DNA of 34,931 nucleotides from Peptococcaceae bacterium. GTDB lineage: Bacteria > Bacillota > Desulfitobacteriia > Desulfitobacteriales > Syntrophobotulaceae. The stretch covers positions 1 through 34,931 of the forward strand of contig JAAYUV010000030.1 in NCBI GenBank assembly GCA_012517475.1. Direction: 5' to 3'. The position numbers and the translations under genes are program-made. Every line of letters starts with the position of its first letter. The first letter of the stretch is position 1. Positions 25,101-32,916 of this stretch are shown in pieces. The notes under the pieces are model-generated. The model saw nothing but the letters and a program-made list of their open reading frames with translations, did not search any database and was not told the origin of the DNA.

Positions 25101-25660
25101 TCGTTGTTGACACCGAAGTTTACTCCAATACCGGCGGACAATCCTCCAAGTCTACTCCGCGTGCTGCAGTTGCTAAATTCCAGGCTGCTGGTAAACAGAT
25201 CCGTAAGAAAGACCTTGGTATGATGGCAATGAGCTATGGCTACGTTTATACTGCACAGATCTGCCTCGGCGCCAGCCTGACCCAGGCTATGAAGGTCTTC
25301 CAGGAAGCAGAAGCTTATAAGGGCCCATCCCTGATTATCGCTTATGCTCCTTGTATCAACCACGGAATTAAATCCGGTATGGCTACCAGTATTACCCAAG
25401 CGAAGAGAGCTGTTGAAGCCGGTTACTGGCACCTGTACCATTACAATCCGGATCTCCTGGAAAAAGGTGAAAAACCGTTTATCCTGGATTCCAAAGAGCC
25501 AACCGCTTCCTTCAGAGACTTCATTATGTCCGAAGTTCGCTTCACTTCTCTGCTCCAAACCTTCCCCGAAACAGCAGATCTGCTCTTCAAGGGTGCAGAA
25601 AAGTTTGCCGGCGAACGTCTGAAATCTTATCAGCGTCTGGCTGCTCAGGATTGGAACTAA
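22124..25660 (+). CDS. nifJ: Pyruvate:ferredoxin (flavodoxin) oxidoreductase
   Basis: Converts pyruvate and CoA to acetyl-CoA and CO2, reducing ferredoxin; central in anaerobic metabolism. This is the single-chain form of 1178 residues. The N-terminal pyrimidine-binding domain opens with MSGNEAAAHASYAFSEVATI. Two 4Fe-4S clusters are bound by CSQCNQCAYICPHAC (from about 691) and CTGCGNCVEICP (from about 746). A third cluster ligand set begins with CAGCGETP (about 815). The TPP domain has GDGWAYDIGFGGLDH (about 968) and DTEVYSNTGGQ (about 995). The ATG at 22124 follows GGGGAGG; a TTG at 22103 would overlap that site. Codon choice is strongly biased to C-ending codons, unlike neighbours, as expected for high expression. 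Confidence 0.98.
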   Translation: MAKMKTMSGNEAAAHASYAFSEVATIYPITPSSDMAEMVDEWAAHGRKNIFGQTMRVVEMQSEAGAAGAFHGSLQSGALTTTYTASQGLLLMIPNMYKVAGELLPGVLHVSARALAAHALSIFGDHQDVMSVRMTGFAMLSSGSVQEALDLGYISHLSAIKARVPFLHFFDGFRTSHEISKISVTDYDEVATLLDKDALQAFRDNSLNPEHPCLRGTAQNPDIYFQGREAANRFYQAVPGIVQEYMDKYKELTGREYKLFQYYGAPDADRVIVAMGSIGDTISETIDYLAAKGEKVGVLRVRLFRPFSIDAFLAAMPKTVKKVAVIERTKEPGSAGEPLYLDVLDCYYNQENRPVIVGGRYGLGSKDTTPSQILAVYENLKADKPKNGFTIGIVDDVTFTSLEEKEFIDTTPEGTISCQFWGLGSDGTVGANKQAIKIIGDHTNLYAQAYFAYDSKKSGGTTVSHLRFGKKEIKAPYLVNTADYIACHNQAYVDKYHLLKGLKPGGTFVLNCQWSPEELDEKLPEALKRAIADKKAQFYIIDAVKIAREIGLGGRINMIMQSAFFKLAKVIPLDEALQYLKDSVVKAYGKKGQNIVDMNNKAIDAGCDALVKIDVPASWASADPQKGIFLGGDNEPEWIKNVFRVINAQEGDKLPVSAFVGREDGTFPAGTTAFEKRGIAVDLPVWDKDNCSQCNQCAYICPHACIRAFLADDEELKKAPAGFDTVKAVGKELAGLNYRIQISPLDCTGCGNCVEICPSKTKALSMKSAADVAPAEAPNWEFALNLSDKYDRISNRYTVKNSQFFPPYLEFSGACAGCGETPYVKILTQLFGERMMIANATGCTSIWGGSAPSVPYCTNKKGQGPTWANSLFEDNAEFGYGMFLGIQQQRIKIGEDMTAAMEQNIPAELKEAFKEWIASMYDGDASIVASKKVLAAFEKADIKSNPLLQSIYDKKDLFVKKSQWIFGGDGWAYDIGFGGLDHVLASGDDVNILVVDTEVYSNTGGQSSKSTPRAAVAKFQAAGKQIRKKDLGMMAMSYGYVYTAQICLGASLTQAMKVFQEAEAYKGPSLIIAYAPCINHGIKSGMATSITQAKRAVEAGYWHLYHYNPDLLEKGEKPFILDSKEPTASFRDFIMSEVRFTSLLQTFPETADLLFKGAEKFAGERLKSYQRLAAQDWN

Positions 25661-25703
25661 TCGGTTTCAATCAAGTAAAAACAGATCATCAATTACCGAG
25701 TAA

Positions 25704-25736
25704 GAGGGTGTCGAAAGGCACCCTCATTTTTCTTTT
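25704..25736 (+). terminator. Intrinsic terminator of nifJ
   Basis: GAGGGTG (25704-25710) pairs with CACCCTC (25719-25725), followed by ATTTTTCTTTT. Confidence 0.92.
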
Positions 25737-25843
25737 AGGGTAAAAGGGAAAAAACATTTTTATCAATGAATTTGTGCTTTAATAACGCTTCAATCAGGAA
25801 AGAATATATTATAAAGAAAAAGAGTGTCAATGCGGAGGTATTG

Positions 25844-26095
25844 ATGAATAACGTATTTCCGAAATGTGTCATCTGTGGGAATCATCCTGAGAACGGTCTT
25901 TATGACGGGATTCGATTGGCAAGCAGGTTTATTTGTTCGGTCTGTGAAGACAATATAATCCAATCAAACGCGCACACCAATGAATATCAAGATATTGTTC
26001 AAGCGGTAAAAAGAATCCTTTATCCGAAGCAAAGTTATGGGCAAGACAAGCCAAAATTTAAAGATAATACGGTATCTTTGAAGAACCTGAAGTGA
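25844..26095 (+). CDS. csfB: Anti-sigma-G factor Gin (CsfB)
   Basis: An 83-residue zinc-binding protein. Two cysteine pairs, CVIC (C8, C11) and CSVC (C31, C34), flank GLYDGIRLASRFI, the pattern of Gin/CsfB. In B. subtilis it inhibits sigma-G (and sigma-E) to keep compartment-specific gene expression in order during sporulation. The ATG at 25844 is preceded by CGGAGG; a longer in-frame start at 25766 lacks one. It is followed by the YaaO-like decarboxylase, as in the Bacillus region. Confidence 0.85.
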   Translation: MNNVFPKCVICGNHPENGLYDGIRLASRFICSVCEDNIIQSNAHTNEYQDIVQAVKRILYPKQSYGQDKPKFKDNTVSLKNLK

Positions 26096-26150
26096 AAAAT
26101 CAGCAAAAATATGCTAAAATTAAATATCTTCATTGGTTCGGGGGAGTACA

Positions 26151-27578
26151 GTGGATTTGCTTGGCCAGAAGTTATCAGAATATGTTTTAAAGAATATGTG
26201 CTCTTTCCATACACCGGGCCATAAAGGAAGGAAAGACCTCTTAGCTTCTTTGATTTTCCCGGACTTTGATCTAACTGAACTTCCGGAACTAGATATGCTT
26301 CATAATCCGCAGGGTGTTATAGCAGAAGCTCAAATGCGGGCAGCATTCATCTATGGTGCTGAAGATACCTTTTTCTTGGTAAACGGAGCTACCTCCGGGA
26401 ATCAGGCTATGTTCATGGCTCTTATGTCCGGATTGAACGGTAAAAAGGTTCGTGTGGAAAGGAGAGCGCATCAATCGGTATTTGGTGGGTTTGTTTTATC
26501 CGGGTTATCCCCGGATTACGTCCCCCCTCTCATACATCCGGATTTCCGTCTGCCTTTGGGATTAAATGTTGAACATTTTACCGAAAAGATAGAGGACATT
26601 GGAGCCATTCACATAACCAGCCCAAGCTATTATGGAACGGTAGTTGACCTGGAATCAATTATCAGGTTTAGAGACAGGGAAGTACCCTCTATCCCAATCC
26701 TTGTTGACCAGGCACACGGTTCCCATTATCATGGAGCTTTGTTCCCGGCTAATGCGGTAAGACAGGGAGCAGACTTGGTGGTTCACAGTACTCATAAAAC
26801 GTTGAGTGCATTAACACAAGCGGGGATGTTGCATATAAAAGGGGAAAGGGTTGACAAGCTCGCCTTAAAAAAGTCATTGGAAATTCTTCTTACATCCAGC
26901 CCTAATTACTTATTAATGGCTTCCCTGGAAAAAGCCTTGGCTGATTTGGAATCCCCTTGGCTTTGGGATGATTTGCATGATGAAGTTATTCATTTACACG
27001 AAGAACTCGATGGTTATTTAAGAATACTGACAGCCAAAGACGCCGGAAAATATGGAATTTACCAGGTGGACTGGTCTAAAATTCTGATTAATACTTCATC
27101 ACTGGAGATCGGCGCTGCTGAAGTTGTAGAAATATTGAGAAACTCCTTCGGAATTGAACCTGAATTATGGGATCATGAGAATATTTTATTTTTATTAGGC
27201 AGTGGAAACAGGCCTGAGGATATCAGAAAACTGCGCGAGGCCTTGAAAGCATTAGTCAAAAAATATTTGCAAAAAAGTCATTTAAAACGAACCATAAAAA
27301 ACAATCATCCGCCTGATATGAACCATGTTGATTTGCCTCCTATGCACTTGACCCCGCGAGAGGCATGGCTCGCGCCAAAGAGAATCATCAAGTTAAGCGA
27401 TGCTTTGGGTAAGATTTCCGGAGAGACGATCTCTGTATATCCGCCGGGTATACCCATTGTAGCAGCGGGCGAAGAAATTACACCCTATGTTATGAATTAT
27501 TTGAACAAAGCTGAGGACTACAATTGGCAGGGTTGGCAAGGGTTCAGGCAAGGCCAAATTTCTGTTATCAATCAGTGA
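26151..27578 (+). CDS. Orn/Lys/Arg decarboxylase family protein (YaaO-like)
   Basis: A 475-residue fold-type I PLP enzyme of the basic amino-acid decarboxylase family. HTPGHKG (20-26) is the family's N-terminal signature. The PLP lysine is K216 in HSTHKTLSA, with D186 and H189 in VDQAHGSHY. The smaller C-terminal domain ends with the typical YPPGIPIVAAGE. The GTG at 26151 has CGGGGGAG just upstream. The protein is shorter than inducible decarboxylases that carry a wing domain. It probably makes a polyamine precursor; whether it uses arginine, lysine or ornithine cannot be read. The position matches yaaO of B. subtilis, here directly before holB. Confidence 0.92.
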   Translation: MDLLGQKLSEYVLKNMCSFHTPGHKGRKDLLASLIFPDFDLTELPELDMLHNPQGVIAEAQMRAAFIYGAEDTFFLVNGATSGNQAMFMALMSGLNGKKVRVERRAHQSVFGGFVLSGLSPDYVPPLIHPDFRLPLGLNVEHFTEKIEDIGAIHITSPSYYGTVVDLESIIRFRDREVPSIPILVDQAHGSHYHGALFPANAVRQGADLVVHSTHKTLSALTQAGMLHIKGERVDKLALKKSLEILLTSSPNYLLMASLEKALADLESPWLWDDLHDEVIHLHEELDGYLRILTAKDAGKYGIYQVDWSKILINTSSLEIGAAEVVEILRNSFGIEPELWDHENILFLLGSGNRPEDIRKLREALKALVKKYLQKSHLKRTIKNNHPPDMNHVDLPPMHLTPREAWLAPKRIIKLSDALGKISGETISVYPPGIPIVAAGEEITPYVMNYLNKAEDYNWQGWQGFRQGQISVINQ

Positions 27579-27593
27579 GGTGACATCTTCCAA

Positions 27594-28442
27594 ATGAGCA
27601 TGAATTATACATTGTTAAAAAAGGCCGTTTCGGAAGAAAAATTAGCCCACTTTCTATTATTTCATGGCAGCGGAGGGGAAGAAAGATATAGGGCTGTTCT
27701 GGAACTGGCAGTCATGTTAAACTGTATGGGAGTCAGTCAAAAACCGTGCAGAGAGTGCTCAGCCTGTAAGAAGATATTGTCGGGGAACCACCCGGATATC
27801 CACATGATCAGGCCCCAGAAAACTTCAATTGGAATTGAGCAAATTATAGCATTGCAAACAAAAATCTACCGGAAGACTTATGAAGGGAGATTTCGTGTTT
27901 GTCTGATTGAAGAGGCGGATAAACTTACCCTCCCAGCGGCAAATGCGCTTTTGAAAATTACGGAGGAACCGCCGGATCAGACAATTATCATTCTAAGCAC
28001 CTCTAACGCACAAGGGGTTATCAGTACGCTTCAGAGCCGTGCACAGACGGTATATTTTCCTCCTCCGGGGGAAAAAGAATGGGGAGATGAAGTTGAAGAT
28101 TTCCGCTTAAGCGGAGGAGACCCTGACTTGGCTCGAATGATTGGCGAATACGGAAGCGAACAGGTTAAAGGTTGGATTAGAATCTATCTTGATACGATTA
28201 ATTCAGGGGACTTTTTGCAACTTTTTAACCTATTTCCGCTGGAGAAAGAGGAAGTACTTCTTTTATTGCAGCTTTTAGCCGAGGCATCCAAGGAGATGAT
28301 TATAAAAGGAAAAGTTCAACCTCAGTTTCTTCACGAAATTGGAGTTGCTATAGAAATGATAAGACGGCAAGTCAATAGCAGGCTGGTGCTTGAGGTACTT
28401 GCGATGAAACATATAAAGCTGGGAGGAACCGAAATTGGCTAA
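27594..28442 (+). CDS. holB: DNA polymerase III subunit delta'
   Basis: Clamp-loader subunit of 282 residues. LAHFLLFHGSGGEERYR corresponds to the P-loop region but lacks the GK[ST] of active ATPases, in line with a stator role. Zinc cysteines appear in CMGVSQKPCRECSACKK. ADKLTLPAANALLKITEEPP is the conserved delta' stretch, followed by STLQSRAQTV in the SRC position. The ATG at 27594 follows GAGGTG; a second in-frame ATG is 6 nt on. The stop overlaps the ricT start by 8 nt. In Bacillus tmk-yaaQ-yaaR precede holB; they are absent here. Confidence 0.94.
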   Translation: MSMNYTLLKKAVSEEKLAHFLLFHGSGGEERYRAVLELAVMLNCMGVSQKPCRECSACKKILSGNHPDIHMIRPQKTSIGIEQIIALQTKIYRKTYEGRFRVCLIEEADKLTLPAANALLKITEEPPDQTIIILSTSNAQGVISTLQSRAQTVYFPPPGEKEWGDEVEDFRLSGGDPDLARMIGEYGSEQVKGWIRIYLDTINSGDFLQLFNLFPLEKEEVLLLLQLLAEASKEMIIKGKVQPQFLHEIGVAIEMIRRQVNSRLVLEVLAMKHIKLGGTEIG

Positions 28443-29184
28443 AGTTGTTGGTATTCGCTTTAAAAAAGCAGGCAAAATATATTACTTTCTACCGGGAGGG
28501 CTGGATTTAAAACATGATGACAATGTTATTGTTGAGACTGCCCGGGGAATGGAGTTCGGTAAAGTAGTACTGCCGTTACGTGAAATTCCGCCCGAAGAAG
28601 TCGTTTCCCCACTCAAAGAAGTCTTAAGGAAGGCAACATTGGAAGACGAAGAACAATTTAAATTCAATGAAAAGAAAGAAAAAGAAGCATTTCAGATCTG
28701 TCTTGCCAAAATTTCTGCCCATAAACTTCCCATGAAATTGATTGAAGTGGAATACACATTTGATGGAAATAAAATTATATTTTCATTTACCGCTGAAGGA
28801 AGAGTAGACTTCAGGGAACTGGTTAAAGACCTGGCATCCGTTTTCAGAACCAGAATAGAACTCCGGCAGATTGGAGTTAGAGACGAGGCTAAAATGTTGG
28901 GAGGCCTGGGATCATGTGGAAGAGAACTTTGTTGCGCATCATTTTTGGGTGATTTTGAGCCCGTCTCTATCCGGATGGCCAAGGATCAGAACCTTTCACT
29001 CAATCCTACAAAAATATCAGGAATATGCGGTCGTTTAATGTGCTGCCTTAAATATGAAAACGGTTGTTATGATTGTCAGGGCTATAATTCTCAGGGAAAA
29101 GACAAGATGGTTTATCCTGAAGTATTTGATGAAGAAAGTAAGGAAGAATTACGCAAACTGGAAGCTGAAGAGGCGGAGGGGTAA
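28435..29184 (+). CDS. ricT: PSP1-domain protein RicT (YaaT)
   Basis: A 249-residue PSP1 family protein. In B. subtilis RicT acts with RicA and RicF in a complex that carries Fe-S clusters and supports RNase Y processing, sporulation and competence. Cysteine groups CGRELCC (about 161-167), CGRLMCC (about 198-204) and CYDC (about 211-214) provide likely Fe-S ligands. The TTG start at 28435 is set by GGGAGGAACC upstream and the MAKVVGIRFKKAGKIYYF beginning. It is coupled to holB by overlap and is followed by yabA after 2 nt. Confidence 0.94.
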   Translation: MAKVVGIRFKKAGKIYYFLPGGLDLKHDDNVIVETARGMEFGKVVLPLREIPPEEVVSPLKEVLRKATLEDEEQFKFNEKKEKEAFQICLAKISAHKLPMKLIEVEYTFDGNKIIFSFTAEGRVDFRELVKDLASVFRTRIELRQIGVRDEAKMLGGLGSCGRELCCASFLGDFEPVSIRMAKDQNLSLNPTKISGICGRLMCCLKYENGCYDCQGYNSQGKDKMVYPEVFDEESKEELRKLEAEEAEG

Positions 29185-29186
29185 AG

Positions 29187-29495
29187 TTGGGGCAATTACA
29201 CCAGGCTATCTCCGAAGTAGAAGAAAATTTATCAAGGCTTTTAAATGAGATTAGAAGCCTAAGACAATATGTTGAATATCTGGAAGATGAGAATGCAAAA
29301 TTGAAGAGACAGCTTTGCGCGGTATCGGAAGCGGATACTGCCAGAGTACAAAAGAATGCTGCACGGATTCAGAAAGAAGCACATGAAAACCTGGAAAAGT
29401 TGTACAGTGAAGGATTCCATGTTTGTCATATCTATTTTGGCGAACCGCTGGAAGGGAGTTGTCTATTCTGTAATGCCTTTTTGAGAAAAGCATAG
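29187..29495 (+). CDS. yabA: Replication initiation control protein YabA
   Basis: A 102-residue regulator that limits re-initiation by bridging DnaA and the sliding clamp in Bacillus. The N-terminal coiled coil (about 1-60) has a heptad-like Leu/Ile pattern, with YLEDENAKLKRQL. The C-terminal zinc-binding region is HVCHIYFGEPLEGSCLFC. The TTG at 29187 follows GGCGGAGGGG. In B. subtilis yabB and yazA come next; here rsmI follows directly. Confidence 0.92.
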   Translation: MGQLHQAISEVEENLSRLLNEIRSLRQYVEYLEDENAKLKRQLCAVSEADTARVQKNAARIQKEAHENLEKLYSEGFHVCHIYFGEPLEGSCLFCNAFLRKA

Positions 29496-29510
29496 GCGGG
29501 GGGGCACATC

Positions 29511-30344
29511 ATGCTTGAGAAAAGTACACTTTATATTTGCGCCACCCCTATTGGAAATTTAGGTGACATTACTTTGCGGGTGCTTGAAACGTTAAAGGAA
29601 GTAGATTTTATTGCTGCGGAAGACACAAGACATTCCCGGAAACTACTGAATCATTATGACATTAAAACTCCTCTGATCAGCTATCATCAACACAACGAAA
29701 AATTTAGAACGAATGAAGTAATCATGAGATTAAAGGCCGGAGAAACTTGTGCCTTAATCTCTGATGCGGGGATGCCGGGGATATCCGATCCGGGACAAGT
29801 GCTCATTAAAGCCTGTCTTAAAGAGAACCTCAAGATAGATGTTTTGCCTGGTCCAAATGCGGCATTGACTGCCCTGGTATTGTCAGGGATGCCTACGGAC
29901 AATTTTATTTATTTGGGATTTCTTCCGACTGTTCAGGGTGAGAGGAAAAGAATTTTAACTTCGGTGGCTGAACTTACCTGTACAATGATTTTTTATGAAG
30001 CCCCCCATCGCTTAATCCGCACCCTCGAAGATATTCATGAGATCTTAGGGGATCGTGTTACTGTGGTAGCGAGGGAACTTACCAAGCTGCACCAGAGTGT
30101 TCACCGAGGATTAATCAGTGAACTTCTTGAACAGTTCCGAATAGCGGCACCAAAAGGAGAATGCTGTATCCTTCTGGGACCTCCAGTTCGGGAAATAGAA
30201 CAGGGTCAGCCTGACGATTGGCTTTGTGAAGTAAATAAATTGGAACGAGAGGGAAAGAACAGTAAAGAAGCAATGAAAATTGTTGCTAAAAAAAGAGGTA
30301 TCAGCAAAAGGGATATTTATAAGGCTCGTTTGGAGCAGAAATAA
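29511..30344 (+). CDS. rsmI: 16S rRNA (cytidine-1402-2'-O)-methyltransferase
   Basis: SAM-dependent methyltransferase of the tetrapyrrole methylase fold that modifies C1402 of 16S rRNA. Typical stretches are CATPIGNLGDITLRVLETL, AAEDTRHSRKLL, LISDAGMPGISDPG and VLPGPNAALTALVLSG. The 277 residues are the usual length. The ATG at 29511 has CGGGGGGG upstream. Its stop is embedded in the terminator of the converging abrB gene. Corresponds to yabC/yraL-type genes near abrB in Bacillus. Confidence 0.95.
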   Translation: MLEKSTLYICATPIGNLGDITLRVLETLKEVDFIAAEDTRHSRKLLNHYDIKTPLISYHQHNEKFRTNEVIMRLKAGETCALISDAGMPGISDPGQVLIKACLKENLKIDVLPGPNAALTALVLSGMPTDNFIYLGFLPTVQGERKRILTSVAELTCTMIFYEAPHRLIRTLEDIHEILGDRVTVVARELTKLHQSVHRGLISELLEQFRIAAPKGECCILLGPPVREIEQGQPDDWLCEVNKLEREGKNSKEAMKIVAKKRGISKRDIYKARLEQK

Positions 30345-30370
30345 AAAAAGAGAGGTATTAACACCTCTCC
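30343..30370 (-). terminator. Intrinsic terminator of abrB
   Basis: On the minus strand GAGAGGT (30369-30363) pairs with ACCTCTC (30356-30350) and is followed by TTTTTTTAT. It overlaps the last codon of the converging rsmI. Confidence 0.85.
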
Positions 30371-30388
30371 AGAATTGCTTGACTTGGC

Positions 30389-30658
30389 TCAAACAGCTTT
30401 ACTTTCTGTTGTAGCAGCAGCTTCGCCCATTGCTAAAGCACAATCCAGACAAACATTTTTACCCCTGAATACTTGGACATTGGTGGCATTTCCGCAAAAA
30501 ACACAAGCTGGTTCATATTTTTTTAGGATGATTTTTTCTTCATCTACATATATTTCCAGTGCGTCTTTTTCATCGATACCAAGGGTTCTGCGGAGCTCAA
30601 TAGGTAACACAACACGGCCAAGTTCATCAACTTTTCTCACGATTCCTGTGGATTTCAT
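30389..30658 (-). CDS. abrB: AbrB-family transition-state regulator
   Basis: An 89-residue DNA-binding regulator. The N-terminal swapped-hairpin domain MKSTGIVRKVDELGRVVLPI...LRRTLGI is almost the AbrB consensus. The C-terminal half differs from Bacillus AbrB: it has CVFC and CLDC pairs, suggesting a zinc-binding dimerisation domain as seen in clostridial versions. AAAGGGG precedes the ATG. It lies between rsmI and metG, as in B. subtilis, with its own promoter and terminator. It probably represses transition-phase and sporulation-related genes. Confidence 0.95.
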   Translation of the reverse strand: MKSTGIVRKVDELGRVVLPIELRRTLGIDEKDALEIYVDEEKIILKKYEPACVFCGNATNVQVFRGKNVCLDCALAMGEAAATTESKAV

Positions 30659-30704
30659 AGCTGTTACCCCTTTCTACAACAAGTTTCGACATATAAGCAA
30701 CCTT

Positions 30705-30733
30705 ATGTTACCAATCATGCCTGAAAAAGTCAA
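30705..30733 (-). promoter_or_regulatory. Promoter of abrB
   Basis: On the minus strand TTGACT (30733-30728), a 17-nt spacer and TAACAT (30710-30705), about 50 nt before the abrB ATG. Confidence 0.55.
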
Positions 30734-30811
30734 TAGGTTATAAGGCTTGTCCGAGTATTTTAATAGGAAAAAGGCTTTACTCATATTAATCTGCGATCTG
30801 GTCAGAATAAC

Positions 30812-30841
30812 TTGACAATAATCCCTGAAGTTTCCTATATT
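30812..30841 (+). promoter_or_regulatory. Promoter of metG
   Basis: TTGACA (30812-30817), an 18-nt spacer and TATATT (30836-30841). The leader of about 95 nt is too short for a T-box or SAM riboswitch, and none is seen. Confidence 0.65.
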
Positions 30842-30939
30842 TAACGGAGGATAAATAAAAGCAATTTTATAGGTTTGTACATTATATGCTTTGAAGAATT
30901 AAAATGCCAATAGGTATGAAAAAAAAGGAGTTGTGCCTT

Positions 30940-32916
30940 ATGAAATACTACATAACGACACCAATCTACTACCCCAATTCAAGTCCTCATATCGGGACAG
31001 CCTATACCACAATTGCGGCAGACGCGATGGCCCGTCTTCGACGGATGAAGGGCGATGATGTATACTTCCTGACCGGTACGGATGAAAATGCCCAAAAAAT
31101 CGTGCGAACTGCCGAAAACGCAGGTGTTGATCCCCATACTTATGTGGACGGAATCGTAAAGCGTTTTCGGGAACTTTGGGAGTTGCTTCAAATTTCCAAT
31201 GATGATTTTATCCGGACTACAGAAGACCGACATGCTAAAGTGGTGCAATATATTTTTAATCGTCTGTATGAGCAAGGTGATATTTACAAATCCGAATATG
31301 AAGGATGGTATTGTACACCCTGTGAGACATTTTGGACTGAAAATAAACTGGTTGACGGGAAATGCCCTAATCCTGACTGCGGCCGGGAAGTCGAACTGTT
31401 GAAAGAAGAGAGTTACTTCTTTAAAATGTCCAAATATCAGGATCGATTATTGAAACACATACACGAAAATCCTGATTTTATTCAACCCCTTTCAAGACGA
31501 AACGAGATGATCAAGTTTATAGAAGGGGGGCTTGAAGATCTTTGTGTATCCCGTACTACCTTTAACTGGGGAATCAAAGTACCTTTTGATCCCAAACATG
31601 TGGTGTATGTCTGGTTAGATGCATTAATTAACTATATTTCTGCCCTGGGGTATCCCGACGGGGAGAATTACCAAAAATACTGGCCTGCTGAGGTTCACCT
31701 CATGGGTAAGGATATCGTACGTTTTCATTCTATAATCTGGCCAATAACACTGATGGCATTGGATGTTCCTTTACCCGAGAAAGTGTTTGGCCACGGGTGG
31801 TTTCTAAACAGGGAAGGGGGAAAAATCTCTAAATCAAGAGGGAATGTTCAGGATTCCTTTGAACTGATACGGAGATATGGACCAGACCCCATTCGGTATT
31901 TTTTATTGCGGGAAATGCAATTTGGGATGGATGGGACGTATTCTGAGGATGATCTCGTAGAACGGCTTAACAGCGATCTTGCCAATGACTTAGGCAATTT
32001 TGTATCCCGGACTCTCGCTATGATTGTTAAATATAATCAGGGCAAGGTTCCTGTTCCGGGAACGGATACCATTTTGGAGAAAGAATTAAAGGAACTGAGC
32101 TTACTTGTCAAAAACGGAACCGAAGCCAAGATGCTGGACTGCGATCCGGCAGGCGCATTAGAATTTGTCTGGCAGTATGTCAGCAGATGCAATAAATATG
32201 TTGATGAAACGGCGCCCTGGACTCTCGCCAAAGACCCGGCAAATAAGGAACGGCTTGATACGGTTTTGTATACTTTTGTTGAGGCCATTCGTATTTTGGG
32301 GATCCTATGTGCTCCCTTCATGCCGGGTGTGCCCGAAAAACTGAAGCCATTGTTAGGGACCGAAGGTTTGTTTAATGATTGGGAACAAGCAGCTCGGTGG
32401 AATATTATTCAACCAGGAACAGTTATTCAGAAGGGGGATCCGATCTTCCCAAGAATTGACATATCTGTTTACACAGGAGAGGAAAGTAAGGAATCGGCCG
32501 GTCAAGAAAAGCAAAAAACGGAGTCGAAAGAGGGTAAGCAAATAATGCAGGAAGGTGCTAAGGATATCTCCAAGGAAATGGTTCCGCTTAAAGAAGAAAT
32601 CACCATCGATGAATTTGGCAAAATGGATTTGCGAGTTGTAAAAGTTCTTCGGGCTGAAAAAGTGGAAAAAGCCGATAAGCTTTTACGGCTTGAAGTAGAA
32701 ATGGGGAACGAAATTCGTACCATTGTCTCCGGCATAGCTCAACATTACGCACCTGATGACCTTGTAGGCAAAAAAGTAATTCTTGTGGCTAATTTGAAAC
32801 CTGCCAAACTAAGAGGAATCGAATCACAAGGGATGATTCTTGCCGCTTCACATAACGGTGAACTCGAAGTCTTGTCTGTAAGCAAGGATATTCCTACGGG
32901 AGCACAAGTGAAATGA
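30940..32916 (+). CDS. metG: Methionyl-tRNA synthetase
   Basis: Charges tRNA-Met. 658 residues. The class I HIGH motif appears as PHIGT after MKYYITTPIYYPNSS, and KMSKS as KISKSRGN. A zinc knuckle with CTPCETFW and CPNPDCG lies in the connective domain. The C-terminal EMAP-like tRNA-binding domain (DLRVVKVLRAEKVEKADKLL to the end) is fused on, after a Lys/Glu-rich linker. The ATG at 30940 is preceded by AAAAGGAG; an upstream ATG at 30904 has none. Its stop overlaps the tatD start by 4 nt, showing coupling. Confidence 0.97.
   Translation: MKYYITTPIYYPNSSPHIGTAYTTIAADAMARLRRMKGDDVYFLTGTDENAQKIVRTAENAGVDPHTYVDGIVKRFRELWELLQISNDDFIRTTEDRHAKVVQYIFNRLYEQGDIYKSEYEGWYCTPCETFWTENKLVDGKCPNPDCGREVELLKEESYFFKMSKYQDRLLKHIHENPDFIQPLSRRNEMIKFIEGGLEDLCVSRTTFNWGIKVPFDPKHVVYVWLDALINYISALGYPDGENYQKYWPAEVHLMGKDIVRFHSIIWPITLMALDVPLPEKVFGHGWFLNREGGKISKSRGNVQDSFELIRRYGPDPIRYFLLREMQFGMDGTYSEDDLVERLNSDLANDLGNFVSRTLAMIVKYNQGKVPVPGTDTILEKELKELSLLVKNGTEAKMLDCDPAGALEFVWQYVSRCNKYVDETAPWTLAKDPANKERLDTVLYTFVEAIRILGILCAPFMPGVPEKLKPLLGTEGLFNDWEQAARWNIIQPGTVIQKGDPIFPRIDISVYTGEESKESAGQEKQKTESKEGKQIMQEGAKDISKEMVPLKEEITIDEFGKMDLRVVKVLRAEKVEKADKLLRLEVEMGNEIRTIVSGIAQHYAPDDLVGKKVILVANLKPAKLRGIESQGMILAASHNGELEVLSVSKDIPTGAQVK

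Noticed and set aside
30659-30939. T-box or SAM riboswitch before metG
   Set aside because: After the -10 box only about 95 nt remain, with no T-box sequence, no terminator and no SAM core.
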